From NCBI GenBank assembly GCA_016098155.1, contig JAAAJB010000199.1:1-54273 (forward strand): 54,273 nucleotides of DNA, read 5' to 3'. Below, one piece after another: positions 21,463 to 33,270 of the stretch. The notes under the pieces were generated by a model. The model searched no databases and was not told the origin of the DNA. It saw only the letters and a program-made list of their open reading frames with translations. A program made the position numbers and the translations under genes. How positions within the stretch are numbered: position 1 is the stretch's first letter; each line of letters begins with the position of its first letter. The stretch comes from Actinomortierella ambigua. Lineage: Eukaryota > Mortierellomycota > Mortierellomycetes > Mortierellales > Mortierellaceae.

Positions 21463-24400
21463 ATGGACTCTCCATTGCGAACATTCCTGCGCGGGGCCGC
21501 GCGCAAGTACGACAACATCTTCAGCGAGGCTGCGCAGCGCGACATCACGGCCCAGCTCTACACGTCTCTTTGGGCCAACAACGACGACTATCTGCATACA
21601 TACTTCCCATACTTTGCAGAGGCGCGTCAAAAGGGCGTCATTGCCAACACAGATAATGGTGATGATGAGTATTCGCCTTCGGCTAGGGGTCAAGCCTGTG
21701 GCCATACCTTCAAGATGGGCGAAGGCGTCTTTCGGTGCAGGTAATTTACTTCATACGCAGTTGCTTCGATTGCGTGTATACTTCGGCACAGGAGAAGGTT
21801 GGGAGGGCTTTCGACTAGAGCGGCGCTAATTGGTTGAACTCAAGGATGGGAGGGGTTGCGGGATGTCACACACGGAGAAGTGGTGGTACTTGGGTAGCAT
21901 TTTTTTCAGAGCTAAATTGAAAACCGAGAACACAATGGAGAAACAGGGTTTATGTGGAGGAAGCGCTGCTGTTGTATTTCTGTTCTCATCATGACAAAAC
22001 CATGCTCCGCCGCGACATGCCGTAGTCATATAAAGTATGAAACCTCCACGGCAACTGCTGAGAACAACACACAAACTAACACTAGACGCGATTTGATACT
22101 GCTCGCCTTTCTTGTTTTAGAACATGCGCGTTGGACGAAACCTGTGTCCTTTGCTTGCGATGCTTCCACGGAACCAACCATGAGGGCCACGACACATCCT
22201 TCTCCGTCAATGCAGGAGGCGGTGGCTGCTGTGATTGCGGTGATCCTGAAGCCTGGCGCGTCAATCTTGACTGCATCTACCACTCGGCTGCGCACGGAGA
22301 GCCTCACGAGGAGCGTCAGGAGCAGGAGTATCCCCCAGAAGTCTCGCGATCCATCCGCGAGACCATTGCTGCCATCCTTGATTTTGTGATCGACACTGTG
22401 ACCGTTGCACCAGAGGATAACACCGGCACTTGGCGACGTGGATCCCAGCTGCTGACGGAAAGGGATATCCAGCAGGCCGCTATCGATGCGGGCAATATCG
22501 CTGGCGAGGACACAGACTTGGATACCATGATGTACGCCTGCATCCTGTGGAATGAGGAGGAACATTCGTTCATCGACGTCATCGACCGCCTGTCCGATAT
22601 TACAAACATGTCGTCACATCGTGCACGAGCCTGTGCGGAGCGTGTCCACACACATGTATGTCCTTGTGGAGAGAATCTTCATGGTGAATATGGTATTGTC
22701 CACAGGGGTTGAACCTGTCAAACTAACTGCACACTTGTATTGGTCTCTCAAAACTGTTTTCTGCTAGGGGCGAGAAATCATTGAGATCTCAAGCAGCATT
22801 CCACACTTGCTCGAAGTGGCTAGAGGCCTCGCGCATATTGGCCTGGTGGTCAGTATCCGCTCAGCGCGAGAGACATTCAAGGAGCAGATTTGCGACGTTT
22901 GCGTCTCGTTCCTCAAAATGCTTGCGTATACCAAAGGCGGCGTTGTTTCACAAAAGCAGTCAGCAACCATCCGCGAGATTATCTGCGATGAGCTGTGCAG
23001 CGAATGGCGGCGCCGTCCAGCCCGACGAAACACAACCATGAACCAACAGGACACCATTGCCGAGATGGAGGAGGACTACATTGACATCGATGGTCTGAAT
23101 CCGGACGATGTATCCCAGCTGCCAACGATACCCATGGATGAGGACGACAGCAGCGCCAACACCAGCCTCCGCGAGGATCATTTCCTTGACACACCCTCCG
23201 CCCTTGAGCTTCGCCATGCTAATGACGAGGACACGCTCATGGGTGACTCGTTGACAGACAACGCATCCGGTTCGGACCCTTCACAAAGAAGCGCTCGAGC
23301 AGGGCCTCCCCACCGCAAGTTGCGTATCGACTGGCTGCTACTACTCGATCTGAAGTTTTGGAAGATGCCGCGCTCTAGCTTGAAAGAGGTCTACATTGGC
23401 ACCCTTGTTCTCGACCCCAAGTACAAGCGTTTCATGGGTATGCATCCAGTCTTTTACTCTCTATTCAGGCATTCTTTGCGGAGGAAACAATCAATACTTT
23501 TGATATGCCTACCATGACTCACCTTTTCTTTTTTTTCCCCCTACAATAGCCGTTCGGTTTGCATTCAACTACAACAAAATAGCACGAGCATTCCTGGAGG
23601 TTGATCGTGAACCGGAGCTTTCGATCATCTTGTTCTCTGTACAGCTATTTACAGTGCCTACAATTGCAGAGATGTTGGCGCGCGAGCACAATTTTATGAG
23701 CATTCTGTGCCAGATCCTGATCAACTTCTTCGTTGGACCCAACTACACTGGCGGGCCAATCGACTGCACAACAGCGCCCTTCGAGAACCGCCGGTATTTT
23801 CATATCTTCCACGATTTGCGGTACATCCTTTCGAATGAGGCCGTCAGGCAGATCATTGCCAGTCGGCCAACGCATCAGGCGCAGATGATCGAAACGCTCC
23901 ATCTCTTCCAGGGTATGCATCCCAACACGCGTTGCTCGACAGATCATATTGAATTCGAATCCAACACCTGGGTCAACGCATTCAATGTTACTCTGCAACT
24001 CTACAAGTGCTGTCGTCAATTTGCAGACTGTTTCTCATCGAACCCACGTGTGATGTCGCAGGCATTGCACCAGACTCTCAAGAAGCTTCATGAGTGGTGC
24101 AGTAAGCATGAGGAAGAAAATGCGCCTTCGCAGGAACGGCCCCCTTCGACCGTCACTGGGGATGCTATTACCAACGCCGCTACGCCAGGTGTCCTAATTG
24201 ATAACGGAACTATGCCAGGAGCGCTTCCCACCAACCCTCCGAGCAACCCAACTGCTTCCTCAGCATCCACCCAGGCCCGACCTGCTCAGGCAATGATCCA
24301 GTTCACACCCGTGCACACCGTTGTCATGCCGAGCACCCCTCCTTCCCACTTTGAAGTCATTCAGTATAAGGTCTCTGGGCAGCCGGTGGCCTTCCACCAC

Positions 24401-27400
24401 CCTCTGCATTGGTTCCTAGCCGATCTATTGGAGAATGTTGACCTGCTGGATGACAGCGTTGTCCAACAGCTCGGCTATGCTTCTTTCCGTGACATGATGC
24501 TCCGTTTTGTTGGATCAGACAAGGAGACGGATGACAAGCGACTCTTCAAACTACAGGAGATTTTCGACTATCCTCTTCGAGGTATTGGCCATTTTGCAAC
24601 TCTATCTGATATCGTGTCAAGTCAGCTATATGTTGTATCCTATTAACCGCCACTTTTTTTTTGAATGAACTTGAATAGTGTGTGTGCTGATGGCCCAGAT
24701 CAAAGCCAACGTGTGGGTACGCAACGGATTTGTGATTCGTACTCAGGCCCAGTACTACCGCGAGGTGTCACTGCGTGAAAACACGTACGATTCGGATATT
24801 TATCTCCTGCAGTTGGCGTTTGTCCTCTTCGACCCTGAGCACTTCCTTGTGACAATGCTGGACCGCTTCGAGCTGCTACAGTGGTTCTCTGGCCAGCGCG
24901 AGCATCGTACTTACGACCTTCTGCAGATTGTGTTTATGGCCGAGGAGCTACTGACACTACTGATTGTGTGCGTGACGGACCCTGTCAACCCAGCAGGGTT
25001 CACAGTGGAGCAGGAGATCCGACGTGAGATTGTCCATGGACTGTGCTTGAAACCTATCGCATACTCTGAGCTGACAAAGCGTATCCCCGAGCGGCTGACA
25101 GAGCATGCCAAGTTTGACGATATCCTGCGCGAGCTTGCATCCTATCGTCCACCAGATGGCATCACTGACCACGGTCTCTACGGGCTCAGGGACCAGTACT
25201 TTGATGAAGTCGATCCGTACTTCATCCACTTTTCTCGCAACAATAGCGAAGAGGCCGAAGAGATTCTCAAGACCCGCGCCGCCAAGAAGAGAGGTGACCA
25301 GACTGCCAAGCCTCCGCTCATTCTCCCTCGCCTGACGAAGATCGACAAGGGACCCTTCTCGTCTTTGGGCAACATGATGCATACCCGGGCCATGACCCAA
25401 GTTCTGTTCTACACATTCTGGAACGTCAAAGCAGAGCCCAAGATCAAGTCGGATACCATCATCGATCAGGCGGCCTACTTGATGCAGATTGCCACCTTGG
25501 ATCCGAACAGTGATCCTTCAAAGAGCCTCGCTACGGATGCTGCTGGCGAGTCTACCGGTGTCGGCATGACTGGCTTTGTCCACCACGCCACCTTTGACAA
25601 GTACCCTGTCATTATCAACGGCAACGAGCGTGTGCGCTACTGCCTTCTCCAGATTCTGATCCAGCGAGCTGATGACCCTGCTTACAAGTCCGTCCACCCC
25701 AAACTCCACTTTGTGATCAGCAAGTTTGGAGAAATCGGATCGACCGAGGCCAAACGGATGGTTGGCGAATGGAAGGCATCCAAGGGCCCCACAGCAGGCG
25801 ATGACGAGAGCAATGACGAGATGGCGGAGGCCGCCCGTCGCAAGCAAGCGGCCCTGGAGCGACAAAAGAAGATCATGGAGCAGTTTGCCCAGGCCCAGAA
25901 GAGCTTCATGTCTCAAAACGAAGATTTGTATGACGACGAGGACGACGACTTTGAGTCGATGCACGATGATGACGAACAGGTACCTGTAGACGGATCCAGC
26001 ACTGTGACGGAGACGATGTGGCACTACCCCACAGGCACGTGTATTGTCTGCCAAGAGGAGATGAACCAGTCAAGTGTGTACGGTATGCTTGCCTTTGTGC
26101 AGCCCTCCCACCTCCTTCGTCAGACGCCCATGGATGACCCCCAGTTCTTGCTCGAATCCGTTGTCTCGCCGTTGAGCTTGGACGTCTCAGCAACCTCGAT
26201 TCGCCCTTTTGGTATTGCATCCAATTTCGAGAAGCACAAGTCTCAGTTTGAAGCCCCTTCGTCAGAAAATACCCCACCTCAGGCACAGGATGATCAAGCT
26301 CACTCTTCCGACCCTGCATCGCCGCATCCCACACGGACATCCGCTGCAGGACATGGTACACCGCCCAAGGGACATGGTGGACCCATGTACCAACCTCAAA
26401 AGGTCGCACGAGGATTCCCGGCATCGTCTCATCGTCGTGGACTCTATTCGTCGAGCTGTGGCCACTTGATGCATGTGAAGTGCTTCGAGACGTACATTGT
26501 CTCGTTGGAGCAACGCCATGCCAGTCAGCACAGCCGCAACTACCCCGAGAACCCCGAAGAGCGCGAGTTTATGTGTCCACTCTGCAAGTCTCTCGGTAAC
26601 CTGCTGTTGCCTATTACCTGGAAGGGCAAGAAGCAAACATACCCTGGTAAGCTGGTGCCAACGGAGTCGGTATCGATCGGGCAATGGATGCAGGCAGGCC
26701 CTGCACAAGCACAGGACGAGCTACTGGCCAACAAGAGGCGGTGGCAGGATCAACCGGAGCCGTCCTCACGAGTCGATGCACCCAGTTCTTCTTTCTTGGG
26801 TGGCTATGGGGACTTGCCCGGTGTATTCCATCGTCGACCTCTCGGAGCCGCTGGAGCAACAAGCCGTACCATCGGAACGTTCTTCTCGATGGGCATGCGA
26901 AACGCAGGCGGGTGGGGCCACGGTCCCGTGCGCGCTGGGTTGATGCGGGGAGGAGCGAATGCAGCTGGAGGAGAGCCGTCCTCTTACCTGTCGTCATCCG
27001 TGCCGACAGGACTGCCGGCGGATGCAAACGAGCCCGGAACGATCAAGAAGATGTATTTCCGGTTGGCGGAGGTGTTCCAGAAGAACCGCATGAACTTGTT
27101 GCGACGGGAGGAGACGCTTCAGTTTTCAGAGAGCGAGGTGAATCAGGCGGACGTGATGTGGGACGCATTCGCGTACACGATCTCGTGCGTGGAGATTACA
27201 CAGCGAGGCGTCAATTCTGCGAACGGCACGTCGACGCTGATTGCGGGTATCCAGCAACAGACGCTCACGCTGCTGCATGTCATGGCGGACACAATCCTGT
27301 CGTACCTGGCCGCGGTCGTCAACCGTCCGATGCACGAGATGCGCATGATCGAGCTGGCGTGGGAGCGTTTGGGCAAGATCTTTATCGGCCATCCAAAGCT

Positions 27401-28885
27401 GACGGCGACACGCGAGCTCGATGCACGGTATGCGCAGCCACTGCTGCTTTCGGACCCGTTCTTTGTCCTGACGGAGCTGGCGTTTTTGTCGGTGCCAGCA
27501 GGGTTGCAGCCTTGCCATCTGCTGGAGGTGCTGACGATGGCCGAGGTGGTAAAGACGGTGGCGGCGTTTGTGACGGTCGATATTACGCGACTGTTCAACA
27601 ATGAGCCACGGATGATGGCGTATGCGGAGCACTCGCTGAGTGAGCTCTCCGCGGACGACTCGGCCAACCTCCGGCAGTTTGTGCAGCACATCATGACCTC
27701 GCTGGGCTTGCCCTTGGCGCAACAAGAGTCGTTCTTTGACCGCACGCCGGCGCGGTTGGTGCTCAAGCTGTTGCGGACGTATGTGTTGCCGTTCCTGCGC
27801 AAGGCGGCACTGCTTTTCGAGGTACGCTATAGTGTCATCTTCCCGGAGACCCAGCCGGCGATGACGACGGCGGAGCCGGACGAGGACGAGTACACGCGCC
27901 TGGCTAACCTGCTGCACGTCGACAACTTGCTGCCGATGTGTGCCAAGTGGATGGCGGACGAGGAGCTGCAGGCCATGATTCAGCGCTGGTGCGCTGATGT
28001 CGTTGACCGGCCACCACAGGTGTCGTTGCGGGTAACCCAGGTCGGCGACACTGCAGGCATTCATGGACCCAACTCGGTCGCGGAGCTGGCGACGGTCATG
28101 TTTGGCGCGGCTGGTAGCTCGGGCTCGAGCTTGAATAGCATGAGCAGCGTGGGCAGTGGCGCTTCGTCTTCCGCCTCGGCTGCAGCGGCTACAGGCTCTG
28201 GATCAGGCTCTGGATCAGGCGCGGGCTCGGCTGGAAGACTGTACCCACTGATTGGGCTGAACCATCCGACGATCTACGAGCTGGTCGGGTTGCCTCGGCG
28301 GTTGGACGCCCTGTTTGAGCAGAGCATCAAGTTTATTTGTCCCGAGTGCAAGACAGTCCCTGCCGATCCGGCCCTGTGCCTGTGCTGTGGCACGATCGTC
28401 TGCTGTCAGTCTTTCTGCTGTCTTGATGGACTAGATGAGGACAGTCGCGGAGAGTGCAATATCCATGCTGCAACGTAAGTTTTTTTTTTTATTATTATTT
28501 TTCCTCCGGGCTACGTTTTTATTGCACCTTGATAGGGCCTTGTGTATGACCTTTGTTCTTTTCGTACTGAGGAAATGTTTGTCATTCTCACCAACTTGAA
28601 ATCCGTTGATTTGTTTTTAGTTGCACGGGAGCAATTGGTGTGTACCTGTTGATCAAGAAGTGTGTGATCCTGTTGCTGCACGCCCGCAATGGTTGTTTCC
28701 ACCCTGCGCCGTTCCTGGACGAGCATGGCGAGGCCGACTTGGGCTTACGCCGTGGTCGTCCACAGTTTTTGAATCCGCTTCGGTACGACGATCTGCGACG
28801 TCTGTGGCTCACACATGGTATCCCGATCCATGTCGCTCGAAAGATTGAACAGTCGTATGACGTGGGTGGATGGCGCACGCTCTAA
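21463..28885 (+). CDS. UBR1: E3 ubiquitin ligase UBR1-type (N-recognin)
   Basis: Six exons (21463-21740, 22121-22655, 22768-23437, 23550-24581, 24679-28474, 28621-28885) join in frame to 2191 residues. UBR1 binds destabilising N-terminal residues and ubiquitylates the substrate with a Rad6-type E2. The UBR box starts at Cys79 (CGHTFKMGEGVFRC) and continues with CVLCLRCF, GHDTSFSVNAGGGGCCDCGD, the zinc-binding pattern of the type-1 N-degron pocket. A RING begins at Cys1293 (CIVCQEEM), has an insert of ~130 Ser/Pro-rich residues, then SSCGHLMHVKCFETY and CPLCKSLGN. The C-terminal UAIN-type domain has FICPECKTVPADPALCLCCG and ends in QSYDVGGWRTL, close to the usual end of the family. The size matches fungal Ubr1 proteins (about 1950-2200). 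An acidic run (DDEDDDFESMHDDDE) precedes the RING. UBR2 is a possible alternative name. Confidence 0.96.
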
Positions 28886-28967
28886 GGCTCGCCTCGCTTA
28901 CACAATCACATTGAGAGGATAAACAAGATCCTCTCGTAGTTGTCTGTCAAAAGAAACAGCACTCGAA

Positions 28968-28973
28968 AATAAA
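28968..28973 (+). terminator. Likely polyadenylation signal of UBR1
   Basis: AATAAA 83 nt past the UBR1 stop, in the 160-bp gap before the convergent FAH-family gene (stop at 29046). Confidence 0.55.
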
Positions 28974-29045
28974 AGCACTCAATCTTGAAAATATATCGGC
29001 ACCAAGGGAAGACGCCTATTTTATTTTTATTTTTTCTGCACACTG

Positions 29046-30705
29046 TTATTGCTTGCCAGTCAAGGCCTCTTCAAAGAAGACAGTGTTGTGTAGCTCACCA
29101 ATCTCCCCAATCTCACAGACAACGTGGTCGCCGTGCTGCAGGAAGACAGGAGGGTTGCGAGTAAAGCCAACTCCTTCCGGCGTGCCCGTCAGAATCACGT
29201 CGCCGGGCATCAAAGTCGTCGACTGGGACAAGAACGAAATCTTTTTTTAAACAAATGAAAAAAAAATGTTTAGACAGGACAGGACGAGATGACGAGAACA
29301 GGAAAGGCTATGTACACGCGAGAAAACTTACAAGTTTGCGCACACTGAAGATCATATCAGACGTGTTTGAGTCCTGCATGGCTTTGCCATTGAGAGTAGT
29401 TCGGATACGCAGGCTGTTGGGGTCGGCGATCACGTCGCTGCTCACCAAGGCTGGGCCAATGGGTGCAAACGTATCAAACCCTTTGCTGAAGCACCACTGC
29501 CCCGATCCAAGATTCACACCTTGCCACTTGCGCGCCGAGATATCGTTTGCGACCGTGTACCCTGTAACATTTCCCGCCGTGGAAAATGCATGACGGTTTT
29601 TTTTTTTTTTTTTTGTCAGAAGGCATGATGGTTGCGGAGCAAAATAATTCCGTGTTTGCCCATTGCCAAGAATGCCAGATAGAGGACACAATGTGCGTTA
29701 GTGCTATCCACGCTTCGCCGTTTGTGCTCCTCGAGATCAGGCAGGAGCAAGAAAAAAAAGGGGAAATCGAGGTTTCCCTTTTCTCTTAACCATTCATGCT
29801 GCTTACCGAGTACGTAGTTGAGGGCATCCTGTTCGCCTACGCTCCGGCAAGGCTTGCCAATGACAACCGCCAACTCGGCCTCGTAATCCACCTGGTTGTT
29901 TTGGCAGATGGACGGGACGACGACAGGCGCAAATGGGTCCTGCTTGGCCATCGAGGGCTTGATGAAAAGGATTGGGTTGGGCGGGATTTTCATCTTTGTC
30001 TCAGCAGCATGCTTGGCATAGTTAAGACCAATGCATCGGAAGATAGGGACCTGTTCCAACGGCGAGAGGAGCTGCATAGACCACAAAATACTTTTTTTTT
30101 TTAGTCTCAAACAAAAAGCATTCATGCAGTAGTCAACACTCCGACAAAAGCCTAAGCCCAGTTATGAGCGGACTTACACGATCAACCTTGACGACCTTGT
30201 CCGTGACGCGACAACTGTCAGGTTTCAAGAGGTCACCCTCGATGACCTTGGCTTCCAGTGCACCTGCAGTCTGAGGATGGTCAGTGAAATTACCCGCACC
30301 AGGCCTCCATTTGGGCCACGTCAGAGCACCTTTTTGCAGGGGTTCACCACGGTATACCCGGCCGTCGGTGCCAATAAATCTGTGGTGAATGATTTTCCAC
30401 CCACGTATCAAGAGAAGGTGGAGAGAAGAGAGGACGAAAGAATACGCCAGGAACAGAAGACAACAGAAGGAGAAAATGTCAGAACGGAGGCGCGCCATGC
30501 CATCGGATAAACAGACAACTAGTGCATGATAATTACCGGATGGCACGCGTCCACTTGGACTACACCCTCGTTCACGAGGTATGATAGCAAAGAGAGAAAG
30601 GAGACGAATGAATGAGTCTGCTGTATTTCAACTCGTAGCAAAACGCAGACAATTTAGAGCAGGAGGGGATTCGAATCTCACAAACAGATTAATCGATGGT
30701 CGCAT
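29046..30705 (-). CDS. Fumarylacetoacetate hydrolase-family protein (FAHD2-like)
   Basis: Exons on the minus strand: 30705-30682, 30559-30537, 30379-30178, 30071-29807, 29561-29332, 29240-29046, which join in frame to 312 residues. The last four are firm; the first two (8 codons, then SKWTRAIR) are inferred from splice signals and because RFIGTDG needs a preceding xWTRAIR-like start. The FAH-fold signatures are [15 protein letters not shown], the metal-binding [11 protein letters not shown] (Glu-x-Glu), [14 protein letters not shown] (Asp) and [14 protein letters not shown]. Members hydrolyse or decarboxylate small keto-acids such as acylpyruvates or oxaloacetate; the substrate here cannot be told. 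The 30-residue N-terminal lid is short, as in FAHD2 proteins. The gene converges on UBR1. Its exact start needs RNA data. Confidence 0.85.
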
Positions 30706-30925
30706 TTTAGAATGGCGTCAATTGGATTGAAAAAATAAAAAGATGTAGCTGTTGTATCATGGCAGTGAGGCGAAAGGAGAGTTTGGTGGCACACAGTCAT
30801 GTTCTCGAGGCTGCACAGGCAAGACCCAAATCTTGTTCAAAGTGTCAAGAATGAGGGGTGCAAATCGGTTGGGATACAGCACCCTTTCAAGTCCTTCCTT
30901 TTATTTTATTACACATCGCTTTTTT

Positions 30926-32751
30926 TTAGTAGAGCAAAACGGCCACCAGCATCATCACGCCTAGCATCAAGAGCATCCGTGATACATAAGCGTTCGCTGG
31001 CGTTTGAACTATTGAACAGCAGTGGCAATAAATGCAGAGAACGCAAAGAGTGAGTGTAAGGACTAACAATCCATGACGGCTGCCAACGACAAATCTCCAG
31101 TGCTGGTATCCGACACTAAGGAGCGAAAGAAGCTCGTTCACCTTACCTCCGGTGTTGATGTGGATGGTAGCGGCGTGCGAGCCTCCAAATTGGATACCTA
31201 GCGGCGAGAACATGAATGGTGGGATCATCGTTCCTGAAAAGGTCACCTGGCTAGCTCCAAATGTGAAACCTCCGTGGGCCTGCCGAACCGGCTCGGGTCT
31301 TTGACCTGCTGGTCGTTTTGGTGTCGACGTCCTGAAACGTACCGCAGAATGGTAAATGTATAAGTGATATGCTTCGGCAGAAGACAACCACACCCATGTG
31401 TACCATGCTATTGAAACACTGGTGTTTTGGCTTACCTTGGGTCGACTTGCTCACGACCACGACCATAGATAGGAATAACCTTGTCCTGGCCACACCCGGC
31501 CTTGCAGACAGGACAGAGCGGGTTCTGGCGTTGTGCTACGAGCCACTGGTGAAGACATGACCAACTAAATTGTGAAGGAAACAGCGGTGATTTTAGACGG
31601 CCGTAGCAGATCAGTCAAGCATCAGCGGATAGACCGCTCATCATCTCTCGATCTTCTTCTCCTTGGCCACCCCTTGTCGTTCCTCCCACATCAAGTTCCA
31701 GATAATACCACGTCATGTTGACTGCTATCCTTTTTTTTCCCATCCGTGTTACACTTATTCCAGCTATTGTTGTGCTCGGCCGACCATGAGCGACAAGCTG
31801 TCCTTGGGGAGCAAGGTGGACCTCTTGTTGCTGGCAACCTGAGCCTGTTGTGTTCCGACCATTTGTCATAAGCAAAACACTAACCCCCCCCCTCTCTCTC
31901 CCCTTCTCCATACACACACATACACAATACACACACACAAATCATTACCAGAAGAGATGGCCACAGAGAGTGAGAACAGGCGAGATTGCCGTATCGAAAC
32001 ATATGTTGCACGAAAACTCGGCACTAGAATCCTGAGCCGCCATTGAAGCTGCCGCACCTGTTGCTGCTGCCGTTGTTTTTGATTGCTCAGGCGTACTTGA
32101 CCACATTGGTTTGTCCGAGTCCCCAGAGGACTCGCTGGATGTCGCTGAGGATTCGGGGGGAGTTGTCGATCGTGGAGTAAGAGAGGCCTCAGGCGATGGC
32201 AAGTTTAGCCAAGCCGTTGACTGCGCCTGGTTGGGGGTTCTGGATTCCGTATCTGAGCTGACGTCGCCATCGAGATGTCTTTGGTTGTCACCGGGTTGTT
32301 GCCGGTCATGTGAGAAACCCCTACCAGGCTCAGGTCCGAAAGAGGCATGCCATCGGTTGGCCGTCGACGTTCCCTTGTCCAGCAAAGGCGAGGTAGTAGC
32401 TCCTGCTGCCGCTGTCTCTGAGACTGTACTTGAGGTGGTGGTGGTGGTAGTAGTAGCAAATGGGGAAGGCGTGGAAATTGATGATGCCGATGGCAGCATG
32501 TTACTCGGACCAGCGGTGGCAGCGGCTGTGGCAGCTGAGCGAATTCTCAGACTGGCCTGACTTGAGGTACTAAAGAAGGAAGTGACACCGAATTGGGGTG
32601 GATTGCGATTATGGTAGTTGTCATTGTTGGAAGTGTTATTGTCGCCAGCATCGGTAGTGTTGTTGCTATTGCCATCAAAGGTATCTTCTACTTGATTGCT
32701 ATGGTCGGCATCAACAGATGATGGTGAGGTGCACGATGCATTGGTCGACAT
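30926..32751 (-). CDS. RING E3 ubiquitin ligase, RNF5/RNF185/RMA1-like, membrane-anchored
   Basis: Exons on the minus strand: 32751-31949, 31564-31436, 31331-31147, 31008-30926 (399 aa, phases match). The family sits in the ER membrane and ubiquitylates membrane or misfolded proteins. The C3HC4 RING is complete (Cys248, 251, 263, His265, Cys268, 271, 285, 288) and is split by the first intron inside the Cys268 codon. It continues [24 protein letters not shown], characteristic of RNF5/RNF185. A Gly/Phe/Pro-rich region ([14 protein letters not shown]) follows. The C-terminus is one hydrophobic anchor ([17 protein letters not shown]). Animal members are about 180-190 residues. Here ~240 residues rich in Ser, Thr and Asn precede the RING; they hold homopolymeric Thr coded by ACC/ACT runs and have no domain I recognise. 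The neighbour upstream is a PPPY membrane protein on the same strand. Confidence 0.9.
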
Positions 32752-32847
32752 GAGGAGAGTGAAGGGAAACGAAAAAAAAAGAAGCCGTGACGCCCTTTCC
32801 CCCTTCTAGAATATTGCCCTTCCCCTCTTGGCCCCTCTAGATTGCCC

Positions 32848-33270
32848 TCAGGGTTTTGGAATGGCTTCATAGGGAGGAGGAGCATCTTCTAGAGTGTCAG
32901 ATGATCCATCCTGTGCAGCCATGATTTGGACGCCTCCACTCGATCCTGCGGGCAGTGCTGCCGAAGCTGGAGTATATGATGAAGGAGGTGCAAGAGGCGG
33001 ATAGAAAGCAGGATGAATAGGATCAGGGTCACCTGATGGAGGCCGATATTGGTGCTGGTAAGGCTGTTGATAAGGAGTCGGCGGTTGAGGGGGAAACTGC
33101 TGAGATGGGTAGTACGGTCCTGTTGCGAGCTCTGTTGGCTGGCTCTCAAAGCCGCTGCTGGTGGTATCCTGCTGCACGACCCATCGCTTGCGACAACAGC
33201 TGATAAGTGCCATCAGCACTAGCACGATGATGATCGCGATTATCAGTGGCTGGAAGATAGAGGGCGGATT
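32848..33270 (-). CDS. C-terminal exon of a single-pass membrane protein with a PPPY motif
   Basis: The frame from an acceptor at 33271 (AATGTAG) to TGA encodes 140 residues. It has a hydrophobic segment (PLIIAIIIVLVLMALI) followed by a basic CCRKRW stop-transfer, then a Pro/Gln/Tyr-rich tail (PYYPSQQFPPQPPTPYQQ) ending DAPPPYEAIPKP. The PPxY motif is a known ligand of WW domains in Rsp5/NEDD4 ligases; yeast adaptors for membrane-protein sorting share this layout of one membrane span plus a PY tail. The 5' exon(s) are not found. Candidates are a hydrophobic frame around 33450-33520 and a Cys-containing frame around 33880-33950, neither convincing. The feature is therefore partial at the 5' end. 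I do not recognise the family. Confidence 0.6.
   Translation of the reverse strand, partial: NPPSIFQPLIIAIIIVLVLMALISCCRKRWVVQQDTTSSGFESQPTELATGPYYPSQQFPPQPPTPYQQPYQHQYRPPSGDPDPIHPAFYPPLAPPSSYTPASAALPAGSSGGVQIMAAQDGSSDTLEDAPPPYEAIPKP

Noticed and set aside
27126..28064. 312-codon minus-strand frame
   Set aside because: Antisense to UBR1 and rich in Arg/Gln/His, typical of the reverse of GC-rich coding sequence.
30660..30685. GATTCGAATC resembling a tRNA T-arm
   Set aside because: The flanks do not pair into a T stem and no anticodon or acceptor stem is present.
32111..32560. 149-codon plus-strand frame
   Set aside because: Antisense to the Ser/Thr-rich N-terminus of the RING ligase.
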